Assembly (NCBI GenBank): GCA_009698515.1
Contig: WLQA01000009.1
Span: 1-13,244 of the forward strand
Direction of reading: 5' to 3'
Source: Actinomycetota bacterium
GTDB lineage: Bacteria > Actinomycetota > Actinomycetes > Nanopelagicales > Nanopelagicaceae
Length of the DNA stretch: 13,244 nucleotides
The notes beneath the pieces are model-generated. The model had not been told where the DNA came from. It saw nothing but the letters and a program-made list of their open reading frames with translations, and searched no databases. Positions 1 through 7,411 of this stretch are shown piece after piece (positions within the stretch are counted from its first letter, which is position 1; each line of letters starts with the position of its first letter). A program made the position numbers and the translations under genes.

Positions 1-669
1 ATCTGTACCAATTAAATTTGCAGTCTCTTTTGTCTTTGGCAGGTGAATAGTGATGAAATCAGAGATCTTAAGTAGTTCATCTAATTCCACTAAACGCACA
101 TTTAATTGCGCAGCACGAGCTGGTTGTAGATATGGATCGTAGGCAACTACATCCATACCAAATGCTTGCATGCGAGCTGCAACTAATTGACCAATTCGAC
201 CAAAGCCAACAATTCCTAATGTTTTTTCAAATAATTCTGCACCGGTGTATTTAGAACGAGCCCACTTGCCATTGCGAAGCGCCGCATGTGCTGGTGAAAT
301 AAATCTGGCAGATGCAAGAAGTAAACCAATTGCTAGCTCTGCGGCTGAGACAATATTTGAAGTTGGTGCATTAACCACCATTACACCAGCAGCAGTTGCC
401 GCTGGAATTTCAACATTATCTAAACCAACACCGGCACGTGCAATTACCTTTAAACCCTTTGCTGCTGCAATTGCTTCGGCATCCATCTTGGTAGCAGAGC
501 GGATTAAAACTGCATCCACACCTTTACCAAGTGCTGCTAAAAGTTCAGCGCGATCTGCGCCATTGCAATTGCGCACCTCAAAGTCAGGTCCTAACGCTTC
601 AAGCGTTGCTGGACTTAACTCTTCAGCAATTAAAACAATTGGTTTTGCTAAAGATGGTTTATTAGCCAC
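1..669 (-). CDS. serA: D-3-phosphoglycerate dehydrogenase, N-terminal part (3' end outside window)
   Basis: This gene encodes the NAD-dependent enzyme that oxidises 3-phosphoglycerate to 3-phosphohydroxypyruvate, the first step of serine synthesis in the cytoplasm. The window holds 223 codons, running off its left edge. I read the start as GTG at 669, giving MANKPSLAKPIVLIAEELSP, the usual N-terminus of the family. The substrate-binding domain carries ARAGVGLDN (about 78-86), and the Rossmann dinucleotide motif GFGRIG lies at 155-160, followed by the acidic YDP about 20 residues later. The C-terminal regulatory (ACT) region would lie outside the window. The start overlaps the last eight bases of ilvC, so the two are probably translationally coupled; a weak GAAGG lies about 11 bases upstream. 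It is the fourth visible gene of the attenuated ilvB-ilvN-ilvC unit, as in other actinobacteria, so serine entry may be co-regulated with branched-chain amino acids. Confidence 0.93.
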   Translation of the reverse strand, partial: MANKPSLAKPIVLIAEELSPATLEALGPDFEVRNCNGADRAELLAALGKGVDAVLIRSATKMDAEAIAAAKGLKVIARAGVGLDNVEIPAATAAGVMVVNAPTSNIVSAAELAIGLLLASARFISPAHAALRNGKWARSKYTGAELFEKTLGIVGFGRIGQLVAARMQAFGMDVVAYDPYLQPARAAQLNVRLVELDELLKISDFITIHLPKTKETANLIGTD

Positions 670-1696
670 GTGCTGCTGTACCTTCTTTGTAATCATCTTT
701 ATTTCCAGATTTAACCCAAGACATCATCTTGCGCAGGTTACGACCAACCTCTTCGATTGGATGTGATTCACCTTTTGCACGAAGTGCCTTGAACTCTGGT
801 GCTCCTGCTTCTTGATCATCAATGAAGCGTTTAGCAAATGCACCTGATTGCACATCAGCTAATACTTTTTTCATGTTCTCTTTAACACTTGGATCAATTA
901 CACGTGGACCTGAAACATAATCGCCATATTCAGCGGTGTCAGATACAGACCAACGTTGCTTAGCAATTCCACCTTCATACATCAGGTCAACAATTAATTT
1001 AAGTTCATGCAAGCACTCAAAGTAGGCAACCTCTGGTTGGTAGCCAGCTTCAATTAATGTTTCAAAGCCGTACATAACTAATTGAGATGCGCCACCACAA
1101 AGCACTGATTGCTCACCAAATAGATCTGTTTCAGTCTCTTCAGTAAAGGTAGTAAGAATTCCACCTGCGCGAAGTCCACCAATTGCTTTGGCGTATGAAA
1201 GAGTTAATGGCCAAGCATTTCCAGTTGCATCTTGCTCTACTGCAACAATTACTGGCACACCGCGTCCTGCTGAGTATTCGCGGCGAACTAAATGTCCTGG
1301 ACCCTTTGGCGCGACCATACAAACATCAACATTTGCTGGTGGTTTGATGTAACCAAAGCGGATATTAAAACCGTGGCCGAAAAATAGCGCAGCGCCATCC
1401 TTCATATTTGGTGCGATGGAATCATTGTAAATATGACGTTGTACGTGATCTGGCGCCAGCAACATAATTACATCAGCATTTTTAACTGCATCGGCAACAG
1501 ATGCAACCTTTAATCCTTCTGCTTGTGCTTTCTCGCGAGATTTTGATCCTTCAGCTAAACCAACAGTTACATCAACACCGCTATCGCGTAGTGAAAGTGC
1601 GTGCGCATGTCCTTGCGATCCATATCCAATTACCGCAACCTTCTTTGATTGGATGATCGATAGATCTGCATCTTCATCGTGATACATCGTTGCCAT
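662..1696 (-). CDS. ilvC: Ketol-acid reductoisomerase, class I
   Basis: This cytoplasmic enzyme isomerises and reduces 2-acetolactate or 2-aceto-2-hydroxybutyrate to the dihydroxy acids used by IlvD, with a pyridine nucleotide and Mg2+. The 344-residue length fits the short class I form. The N-terminal Rossmann motif GYGSQGH is at 24-30 and FGHGF, with the conserved His108, is at 106-110. The C-terminal knotted domain carries the metal ligands Asp191 and Glu195 (in ETDLFGEQ), with Glu227 and Glu231 in FECLHELK. The cofactor loop reads GLAEGSKS (46-53). Many relatives have Arg or Lys where this protein has Ala48, which is mildly unusual. The ATG at 1696 has a strong AAGGAG at 1702-1707, five bases upstream. 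The gene follows ilvN after 14 bases and overlaps serA by eight. Confidence 0.97.
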   Translation of the reverse strand: MATMYHDEDADLSIIQSKKVAVIGYGSQGHAHALSLRDSGVDVTVGLAEGSKSREKAQAEGLKVASVADAVKNADVIMLLAPDHVQRHIYNDSIAPNMKDGAALFFGHGFNIRFGYIKPPANVDVCMVAPKGPGHLVRREYSAGRGVPVIVAVEQDATGNAWPLTLSYAKAIGGLRAGGILTTFTEETETDLFGEQSVLCGGASQLVMYGFETLIEAGYQPEVAYFECLHELKLIVDLMYEGGIAKQRWSVSDTAEYGDYVSGPRVIDPSVKENMKKVLADVQSGAFAKRFIDDQEAGAPEFKALRAKGESHPIEEVGRNLRKMMSWVKSGNKDDYKEGTAARG

Positions 1697-1710
1697 GTTT
1701 GCTCCTTAGA

Positions 1711-2262
1711 TTAGTTTTGGTAATCAGCTGTTTTATTATCGGGATTTGATTCATTCGCAGTGCCCATCGTAGTTAATGTGCGATCGGCCAAGGTACTGGC
1801 TCCTCGCTCAAGTGCTACTAACCCTGATTGAACTAGCTCACGAATTCCATGTGGTTTTAATGCAGCAAGTAATCCTTCGATACTTGCCTTCTCTCCAACT
1901 GCTTCAAGTGACATCGAGCCATCAGATTCATCTGAAATAATTGCATTAAATTTTGCCGCAATCTCTTTCGTAATTGGATTTGCCGGCACCTTTACTAGCA
2001 ATAATTCACGTTGTAATGAATCAGATAATTTCATCTCTGAAATTCCAATCACATTTACTAATTTAAATAATTGCGCACTTACTTGATCAAGGGCGTGGCC
2101 TTCTAAGTTAAGCACGATGGTCATGCGAGAAACCTTTGGATTTTCAGTTGGTCCCACCGCAAGTGAATCAATGTTGTAACCACGACGAGAAAATAATGAG
2201 GCAACACGTGCCAGTACACCTGGTGAGTTTTCAACTAGAACAGCCAATGTATGCAGCGCCAT
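1711..2262 (-). CDS. ilvN: Acetolactate synthase small (regulatory) subunit
   Basis: This is the regulatory partner of IlvB. In this family it activates the catalytic subunit and confers feedback inhibition by valine. The protein has 183 residues. An ACT domain occupies about 4-78, with the effector-site motif NSPGVLARV (12-20) and RRGYNIDSL (26-34). The ALS small-subunit C-terminal domain follows at about 85-160. The last 20 or so residues are a polar, probably disordered tail. The start overlaps the ilvB stop by one base (TAATG), and AGGAG at 2268-2272 lies five bases upstream inside the end of ilvB. Coupled translation would help balanced production of the two subunits. The symbol ilvH is used for the same family in other organisms. 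Confidence 0.95.
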   Translation of the reverse strand: MALHTLAVLVENSPGVLARVASLFSRRGYNIDSLAVGPTENPKVSRMTIVLNLEGHALDQVSAQLFKLVNVIGISEMKLSDSLQRELLLVKVPANPITKEIAAKFNAIISDESDGSMSLEAVGEKASIEGLLAALKPHGIRELVQSGLVALERGASTLADRTLTTMGTANESNPDNKTADYQN

Positions 2263-3998
2263 TACAACTCCTGTGAATCCCAGACAGGTGCCATAGAGCG
2301 CACAACAGTGATGTCATCATTTGATTTACCAGCTGCAACCATTGGCCAAACCATGGCATCGCGGAATACGCTGAAATCAACAACTACTGGGCGATCATTA
2401 ATTGCCATCGCAGCTTCAATAGTTTTATCAACATCCTCTGGACGATCACAACGAAGACCAACACATCCCATTGCTTCAGCAAGCATTTTAAAATCAGGAA
2501 TTCGCTTAGATTCTAAGCTGGTATTTGAATAACGTTGGTTATAGAAAAGGGTTTGCCACTGGCGAACCATGCCAAGTGATTCATTATTAATAATGGCAAC
2601 CTTGATTGGAATATTATTTAGCGCACAAGTAACTAACTCTTGATTAGTCATTTGGAAACAGCCATCGCCATCGATTGCCCAGACAGTGGTATCTGGTGCG
2701 CCAACCTTTGCACCCATTGCAGCAGGAACTGCATATCCCATAGTTCCAAGGCCGCCTGAGTTAAGCCAAGTTCTTGGCTTTTCATAACCAATAAATTGTG
2801 AAGCCCACATCTGATGTTGACCAACACCGGCAGCAAAGATTGTGTCTGGTCCGGAAATTTTTCCAATTCGCTCAATTACATATTGTGGTGAGATAGAACC
2901 ATCTGCTGGCTTGTCATAACCAAGTGGGAAATTTTTGCGCCAGGTGTAAACCTCATTTTGCCATGGAGTTAAATCTGGCGCTGATTTTGCAAACTGGGCT
3001 TTAACCGCTGGATTTAATTTAATTAAGATATTTCTTAAATCACCAATGATGGCAACATCAGCGTGGCGATTTTTACCAATTTCAGCTGGATCAATATCGG
3101 CGTGAATTACTTTGGCATTAGGTGCAAAGGTGGAAAGCTTTCCAGTTACTCGATCATCAAAGCGAGCACCTAAGGTGATTAATAAATCTGCCTTTTGTAA
3201 TGCAGTTACAGCAGCAACAGTTCCATGCATACCAGGCATGCCAAGATGTTGCGGATGTGAATCTGGGAAGGCACCACGTGCCATCAAAGTTGTTACAACT
3301 GGTGCACCGGTTATCTCAGCTAATAGCAATAACTCTTTAGCGGCATTTGCCTTAATGATTCCGCCGCCAACATAAAGAACTGGTTTTTTAGATTGCGCAA
3401 TTAATGCTGCAGCATCAGATATCGCTTGCGTCTTTGGCTCAAGAACTGGGTTGTAACCAGCAAGTGATACCTGCTTTGGATAATTAAAGGTGGTCTCCAT
3501 TTGCAAAGCATCTTTTGCAATATCAACTAGAACCGCACCTGGTCGTCCAGTACTTGCTATATGAAATGCCTCGGCAATTGCGCGCGGAATATCATTTGGA
3601 TCAGTAATTAAATAATTGTGTTTGGTAACCGGCATCGTTACGCCGCGAATATCTGCTTCTTGAAATGCATCTGTGCCAATTGCAGGTCCGGGAACTTGTC
3701 CGGTAATTGCAACGATTGGGACTGAATCCATTTGTGCATCAGCAAGTGGTGTTACTAAATTTGTTGCACCAGGTCCGGATGTTGCAATACAAACTCCAAC
3801 GCGACCAGTTGCTTGTGCATATCCAGTTGCTGCATGACCGGCACCTTGTTCATGTCGAACCAAGATGTGGCGAATCTTTGAATCATAAATCGGATCGTAA
3901 GCAGGAAGAATTGCACCGCCCGGAATTCCGAACATGACATCAACGCCAGCAGCTTCTAGTGAATTAACTAGAGACTGTGCGCCAGTCACTTTCGTCAT
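2262..3998 (-). CDS. ilvB: Acetolactate synthase large (catalytic) subunit
   Basis: This thiamine-diphosphate enzyme condenses two pyruvates to 2-acetolactate (valine/leucine branch), or pyruvate with 2-ketobutyrate to 2-aceto-2-hydroxybutyrate (isoleucine branch). The 578 residues show the three-domain layout of the family. The N-terminal pyrimidine-binding domain (about 5-170) has the cofactor-activating Glu50 in RHEQGAGHAA. A central FAD-binding-type domain covers about 190-325. The C-terminal pyrophosphate domain contains the ThDP signature GDG at 444-446, ending in NN at 471-472, and the herbicide-site region QWQ with Trp481. The ATG at 3998 follows a strong GGGGAGG (4004-4010). Transcription must pass the attenuator immediately upstream, so expression should rise when charged branched-chain tRNAs are scarce. 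The gene leads the visible ilvB-ilvN-ilvC-serA unit. Confidence 0.97.
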   Translation of the reverse strand: MTKVTGAQSLVNSLEAAGVDVMFGIPGGAILPAYDPIYDSKIRHILVRHEQGAGHAATGYAQATGRVGVCIATSGPGATNLVTPLADAQMDSVPIVAITGQVPGPAIGTDAFQEADIRGVTMPVTKHNYLITDPNDIPRAIAEAFHIASTGRPGAVLVDIAKDALQMETTFNYPKQVSLAGYNPVLEPKTQAISDAAALIAQSKKPVLYVGGGIIKANAAKELLLLAEITGAPVVTTLMARGAFPDSHPQHLGMPGMHGTVAAVTALQKADLLITLGARFDDRVTGKLSTFAPNAKVIHADIDPAEIGKNRHADVAIIGDLRNILIKLNPAVKAQFAKSAPDLTPWQNEVYTWRKNFPLGYDKPADGSISPQYVIERIGKISGPDTIFAAGVGQHQMWASQFIGYEKPRTWLNSGGLGTMGYAVPAAMGAKVGAPDTTVWAIDGDGCFQMTNQELVTCALNNIPIKVAIINNESLGMVRQWQTLFYNQRYSNTSLESKRIPDFKMLAEAMGCVGLRCDRPEDVDKTIEAAMAINDRPVVVDFSVFRDAMVWPMVAAGKSNDDITVVRSMAPVWDSQEL

Positions 3999-4011
3999 TT
4001 CTTCCTCCCCT

Positions 4012-4042
4012 AAAACAAAACCCCTCAGTGTTATCTGAGGGG
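4012..4042 (-). terminator. Rho-independent attenuator terminator of the ilvB leader
   Basis: On the minus strand, CCCCTCAG (4042-4035) pairs perfectly with CTGAGGGG (4028-4021) around a six-base loop. The tract TTTTGTTTT follows at 4020-4012. The structure ends only about a dozen bases before the ilvB start, after the leader-peptide stop at 4062, which is the expected place for an attenuator rather than a gene-end terminator. Its 5' arm overlaps the 3' arm of the proposed antiterminator. Confidence 0.92.
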
Positions 4043-4076
4043 TGCGAACTAACTTTTCTAGTTAGCGCGCACGCTC
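4037..4076 (-). promoter_or_regulatory. Antiterminator hairpin of the ilvB leader
   Basis: On the minus strand, GTGCG (4072-4068) pairs with CGCAC (4046-4042), and CTAACT (4065-4060) pairs with AGTTAG (4054-4049) around the loop AGAAA. A two-base internal mismatch separates the two helices. Past a small internal loop, GAG (4076-4074) can add pairs with CTC (4039-4037), which would consume most of the terminator's 5' arm. The 5' arm covers the last leader codons (Glu21 to stop). A ribosome that reaches the stop would block this hairpin and allow termination. A ribosome stalled at the upstream Val/Ile codons would leave it free. The pairings are read by eye, not folded. Confidence 0.75.
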
Positions 4077-4136
4077 GATAATCACCACGACCACAGATGT
4101 GATCACGGTGCTAGAAATTAGCGATGCGTTAGACAT
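4062..4136 (-). CDS. ilv operon leader (attenuation) peptide, 24 aa
   Basis: This 24-codon ORF starts at ATG 4136 and stops at TAA 4064-4062. Ten of its 24 residues are branched-chain: Leu6, Ile7, Val11, Ile12, and then a continuous run VVVVII at 15-20, followed by Glu-Arg-Ala-Arg and the stop. Such a run directly before competing antiterminator and terminator hairpins is the hallmark of ribosome-mediated attenuation, known for ilvB leaders of Corynebacterium and Streptomyces. The peptide itself probably has no function; its translation senses charged Val- and Ile-tRNA. There is no Shine-Dalgarno before the ATG (the preceding bases are CTACGGCC), and a promoter-like -10 lies six bases upstream, so it is likely leaderless. 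It lies between ilvD and ilvB and is short enough for gene callers to miss. Confidence 0.88.
   Translation of the reverse strand: MSNASLISSTVITSVVVVIIERAR
4084..4109 (-). promoter_or_regulatory. Leader hairpin 1 spanning the control codons
   Basis: On the minus strand, ACCGTGATCAC (4109-4099) can pair along its full 11 bases with GTGGTCGTGGT (4094-4084), using three G-U wobbles, around the loop ATCT. The stem covers codons Thr10 to Val18 of the leader peptide. In classical attenuators this position is the pause hairpin that keeps the polymerase in step with the ribosome. That role here is inference from position. Confidence 0.6.
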
Positions 4137-4143
4137 GGCCGTA

Positions 4144-4172
4144 GTTTCTCAGCAGGTTAGGGGTTAGGTCAA
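4144..4172 (-). promoter_or_regulatory. Probable promoter of the ilvB leader
   Basis: A good -35 hexamer TTGACC lies at 4172-4167. Eighteen bases later the minus strand reads GAAACT (4148-4143; AGAAAC at spacing 17). This is a weak -10, but of the GANNNT form known in actinobacteria. The leader ATG begins six bases after it, about where transcription would start. Around the -35 the strand reads GGGTTTGACCTAACCC, an imperfect inverted repeat also seen at the rplU promoter. Confidence 0.55.
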
Positions 4173-4228
4173 ACCCTGAGATACCGGTCTCATATTGTGA
4201 ACGTAAAAATTACTTAAATGTTACTTAC

Positions 4229-5905
4229 TTAGCAGCAGACCGCACCCTGTGAGGCGGAACCAACCACCTTTGTGTATTTTGCAAGAACGCCATGTTTGTA
4301 CTTATGAGACAAAGGTTTGAAATCTTTTTTGCGATTAGCAAGCTCTGCATCATCAACTAGTAAATCTAACTTACGATTTTTCACATCAATTCGCACACGA
4401 TCACCAGTATTAACAAATGCAATTGGTCCACCATCTACCGCTTCAGGTGCAACGTGACCAACACATAAACCAGTTGTGCCACCAGAAAAACGACCATCAG
4501 TTAATAACAAAACAGATTTACCAAGACCAGCACCTTTAATTGCGCCAGTAATCATTAACATCTCGCGCATTCCTGGTCCACCCTTTGGACCTTCATAACG
4601 AATAACAACAACATCACCAGCAATAATTGATCCATTCTCTAATGCATCCATCGCCGCTTGCTCGCGTTCAAAAACCTTTGCCGGACCTTCAAATACATCA
4701 ACATCAATGCCAGCTGTTTTACAAACTGCACCATCTGGTGCAAGTGAGCCACCAAGAATTGTTATGCCGCCACCAGTTGAAAGTGGATTCTTTACCGCTT
4801 TTAATATTTCACCATCTGGATCTGGTGGTCTAATGTCCTTTAAATTCTCTGCCATGGTTTTTCCAGTCACAGTCAAACAATCACCATGTAATAAACCAGC
4901 ATCTAATAATGCGCGAAGAATTACCGGAATTCCGCCAACCTTGTCGACATCTGTCATTACATACTTACCAAATGGTTTTAGATCACCAAGTAGTGGCACC
5001 TTTGCGCCAATGCGTTGGAAATCCTCAAGTGTTAAATCAACCTCTGCCTCATGGGCAATGGCAAGTAAATGCAGAACAGCGTTTGTGGAACCACCAAGTG
5101 CCATAACAATTGTGATCGCATTTTCAAAGGCTTTCTTAGTCAAAATATCGCGAGTTGTAATTCCTTGACGGATTAACTCAACAACTGCTTCGCCAGATTT
5201 AATTGCATAATCATCCCGGCGGCGATCAATAGATGGTGGGGATGCTGATCCAGGAAGTGATAATCCAATTGCTTCACCAACTGCGGCCATTGTGTTTGCG
5301 GTGTACATACCGCCACATGCACCTTCACCTGGACAGATTGCGCGTTCAATCTTGTCCACCTCTTCTTGGGAAATTAAGCCACGTGCACATGCACCAACTG
5401 CTTCAAAGGCATCGATAATTGTTACATCGCGACCATCAACCTTGCCCGGCATAATTGAACCTGCATAAACAAAAACACTTGCCACATCAATTCGCGCAGC
5501 TGCCATCATCATGCCTGGCAATGATTTATCGCAACCAGCAAATGTAACCATGCCATCTAAGCGTTCTGCCTGCATCACAGCTTCAACTGAGTCTGCAATT
5601 ACTTCGCGGGATACTAATGAGAAGTGCATTCCTTCATGACCCATGGAGATTCCATCAGAAACAGAGATCGTGCCAAATTGCATTGGGAATCCGCCAGCTT
5701 TTGTAACACCAATCTTTGATGCTTTTGCTAAGCGATCTAATGACAAGTTACAAGGTGTGATTTCATTCCAAGATGATGCAATTCCAATTTGTGGTTTAGC
5801 AAAATCTTCATCTTTCATACCAACGGCACGCAACATTCCTCGTGCTGGAGCGCGCTCCATGCCATCTGTCACAAGTCCAGATCTTGGCTTCATGTTGTTG
5901 CTCAT
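4229..5905 (-). CDS. ilvD: Dihydroxy-acid dehydratase ([2Fe-2S] type)
   Basis: This enzyme dehydrates 2,3-dihydroxy-isovalerate and 2,3-dihydroxy-3-methylvalerate to the 2-keto acids that are transaminated to valine and isoleucine. The 558 residues match the IlvD/Edd family. The three cluster-ligand cysteines expected for the [2Fe-2S] subclass are present: Cys52 (WNEITPCN), Cys125 (TFAGCDKSLPG) and Cys197 (GEGACGGMYTAN). Lys127 in GCDKS is the conserved carbamylated metal-ligand lysine of the family. The protein ends in an unusual Cys-Cys pair (GAVCC). The chosen ATG at 5905 has no convincing Shine-Dalgarno; ATG at 5893 (Met5) is an alternative. A TAAAGT box six bases before the ATG suggests a leaderless start in addition to readthrough from gatB, whose stop is nine bases upstream. 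The ilvB attenuator follows its 3' end. Confidence 0.96.
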   Translation of the reverse strand: MSNNMKPRSGLVTDGMERAPARGMLRAVGMKDEDFAKPQIGIASSWNEITPCNLSLDRLAKASKIGVTKAGGFPMQFGTISVSDGISMGHEGMHFSLVSREVIADSVEAVMQAERLDGMVTFAGCDKSLPGMMMAAARIDVASVFVYAGSIMPGKVDGRDVTIIDAFEAVGACARGLISQEEVDKIERAICPGEGACGGMYTANTMAAVGEAIGLSLPGSASPPSIDRRRDDYAIKSGEAVVELIRQGITTRDILTKKAFENAITIVMALGGSTNAVLHLLAIAHEAEVDLTLEDFQRIGAKVPLLGDLKPFGKYVMTDVDKVGGIPVILRALLDAGLLHGDCLTVTGKTMAENLKDIRPPDPDGEILKAVKNPLSTGGGITILGGSLAPDGAVCKTAGIDVDVFEGPAKVFEREQAAMDALENGSIIAGDVVVIRYEGPKGGPGMREMLMITGAIKGAGLGKSVLLLTDGRFSGGTTGLCVGHVAPEAVDGGPIAFVNTGDRVRIDVKNRKLDLLVDDAELANRKKDFKPLSHKYKHGVLAKYTKVVGSASQGAVCC

Positions 5906-5911
5906 GAGTTA

Positions 5912-5917
5912 ACTTTA
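5912..5917 (-). promoter_or_regulatory. Possible leaderless -10 box for ilvD
   Basis: TAAAGT on the minus strand fits TANNNT and ends six bases before the ilvD ATG, the spacing expected for a transcript beginning at the start codon. It overlaps the gatB stop codon. No recognisable -35 lies 17 bases further up, so this is only suggestive. Confidence 0.35.
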
Positions 5918-7411
5918 CTGTCCCAAATGTTTAAGTAGCAGTTCACGCACCTTGGCAGCATCTGCTTGGCCGCCAGTTGCCTTCATAACTGCGCCAATTA
6001 ACGCACCAGCTGCAGGAATATTTCCACCACGAATGCGCTCTGCCGTATCTGGTTGCGCCGCAATTGCATCTTCAATCGCTTTCATTAAGGCGCCATCATC
6101 AGATACAACCTTTAGGCCGCGCTTATTAATAACTTCAGCAGGTGTGCCCTCTCCGGCAATTACACCTTCAACAACTTGTCGCGCTAATTTATCGGTTAAC
6201 TCACCTTGATTAATTAAATTGATTACCTCAGCAACTGCAGCTACTGATATTAATTCTGTTGCTAAAACTTCGCGCTCATTAGCAACTCGTGAGATTTCAC
6301 CTAGCCACCAACCGCGCGCCTTTGTTGGATCAGCACCGAGTTTTACCGTCTCTTCTACCGTATCTAATAACTCAGCATTAACCATGGCGGTCATCTCTTT
6401 TTCTGGAACTGACCACTCTGTTTGTAAACGTTTGCGACGATCTGCTGGTTTCTCTGGCAAAGTTTTACGTAACTCTTCAATCCATTTACTATCCGGAACA
6501 ACTGGAACTAAATCTGGTTCTGGGAAGTAACGGTAATCCTCTGCTTGTTCCTTTGATCGACCCGGACGAGTTTCACCACTTTCCTCTAAGAAGTGACGAG
6601 TCTCTTGCACAATTTTTTCTCCTGCTTGCAAACGATTTGCTTGGCGAACAACTTCACCGCTTACTGCGCGCTCTACAGAGCGAAGTGAGTTCACATTTTT
6701 AGTTTCACTTCGTGTGCCAAGTGCGCCGCTGCCAGCTGGCGAAAGCGAAAGATTTACATCGCAACGAAGTGAGCCTTGCTCCATCTTTACATCTGAAACT
6801 TTTAAGCCACGTAAAATATCGCGAAGTGCTGCAACATACGCCCGGGCAACTTGTGGTGCGTACTTGCCAGTGTTTGGCACAATCTTGGTAACAATTTCAA
6901 CTAGTGGAATTCCAGCACGGTTGTAATCAAGTAATGAGTACTCAGCGCCATGAATTCGACCAGTTGATCCACCTACGTGAAGTGATTTACCTGTGTCCTC
7001 TTCCATGTGAACACGTTCAATATCAATCCGGAAAGTCTTAGCACCTTCATCTGTTTCAATCTCTACATCTAAATATCCATTTACACAGATTGGTTCATCG
7101 TATTGGGATGTCTGAAAATTCTTTGGCATATCTGGATAAAAGTAATTTTTGCGAGCAAATCTAGAAAATGGTGCAATCGAACAATTAAGGGCTAAGCCAA
7201 TTAAAATCGAAGATTCAATTGCTGTTTTATTAACAACTGGAAGTGCGCCCGGTAAACCTAGGCAAACTGGACAGGTTTGGGTATTTGGTTCGGCGCCAAA
7301 TTCAGTTGCACAACCACAAAACATCTTTGATTTAGTATTTAACTCAACATGAACTTCTAGTCCCAATGTTGGTTCATACTTTTCAATTGCTTGCTCGTAA
7401 TTTAAACTCAT
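5915..7411 (-). CDS. gatB: Asp/Glu-tRNA amidotransferase subunit B
   Basis: GatB is the kinase and tRNA-binding subunit of GatCAB, which turns Glu-tRNA(Gln) and/or Asp-tRNA(Asn) into Gln- or Asn-tRNA, using ammonia from GatA. The 498 residues are full length. The N-terminus has YEPTLGLEVHVELNTKSKMF, and a four-cysteine zinc-type motif is intact: Cys32 and Cys34 in FCGC, Cys47 and Cys50 in CPVC. The phosphorylation core includes RIDIERVHMEEDTGKS, DYNRAGIPLVEIV and KMEQGSLRCDVN. The C-terminal YqeY-like tail domain covers about the last 150 residues and ends in LLLKHLGQ. The ATG at 7411 overlaps the gatA stop by four bases (ATGA), with AGGATC just upstream. ilvD follows nine bases after the stop. 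Confidence 0.97.
   Translation of the reverse strand: MSLNYEQAIEKYEPTLGLEVHVELNTKSKMFCGCATEFGAEPNTQTCPVCLGLPGALPVVNKTAIESSILIGLALNCSIAPFSRFARKNYFYPDMPKNFQTSQYDEPICVNGYLDVEIETDEGAKTFRIDIERVHMEEDTGKSLHVGGSTGRIHGAEYSLLDYNRAGIPLVEIVTKIVPNTGKYAPQVARAYVAALRDILRGLKVSDVKMEQGSLRCDVNLSLSPAGSGALGTRSETKNVNSLRSVERAVSGEVVRQANRLQAGEKIVQETRHFLEESGETRPGRSKEQAEDYRYFPEPDLVPVVPDSKWIEELRKTLPEKPADRRKRLQTEWSVPEKEMTAMVNAELLDTVEETVKLGADPTKARGWWLGEISRVANEREVLATELISVAAVAEVINLINQGELTDKLARQVVEGVIAGEGTPAEVINKRGLKVVSDDGALMKAIEDAIAAQPDTAERIRGGNIPAAGALIGAVMKATGGQADAAKVRELLLKHLGQ

Noticed and set aside
4707..5168. Plus-strand ORF of 153 codons opposite ilvD
   Set aside because: It is a low-complexity antisense shadow of a well-supported gene, with no recognisable domain or start signal. 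The same applies to plus-strand ORFs at 245-766, 6219-6530 and 2251-2532.
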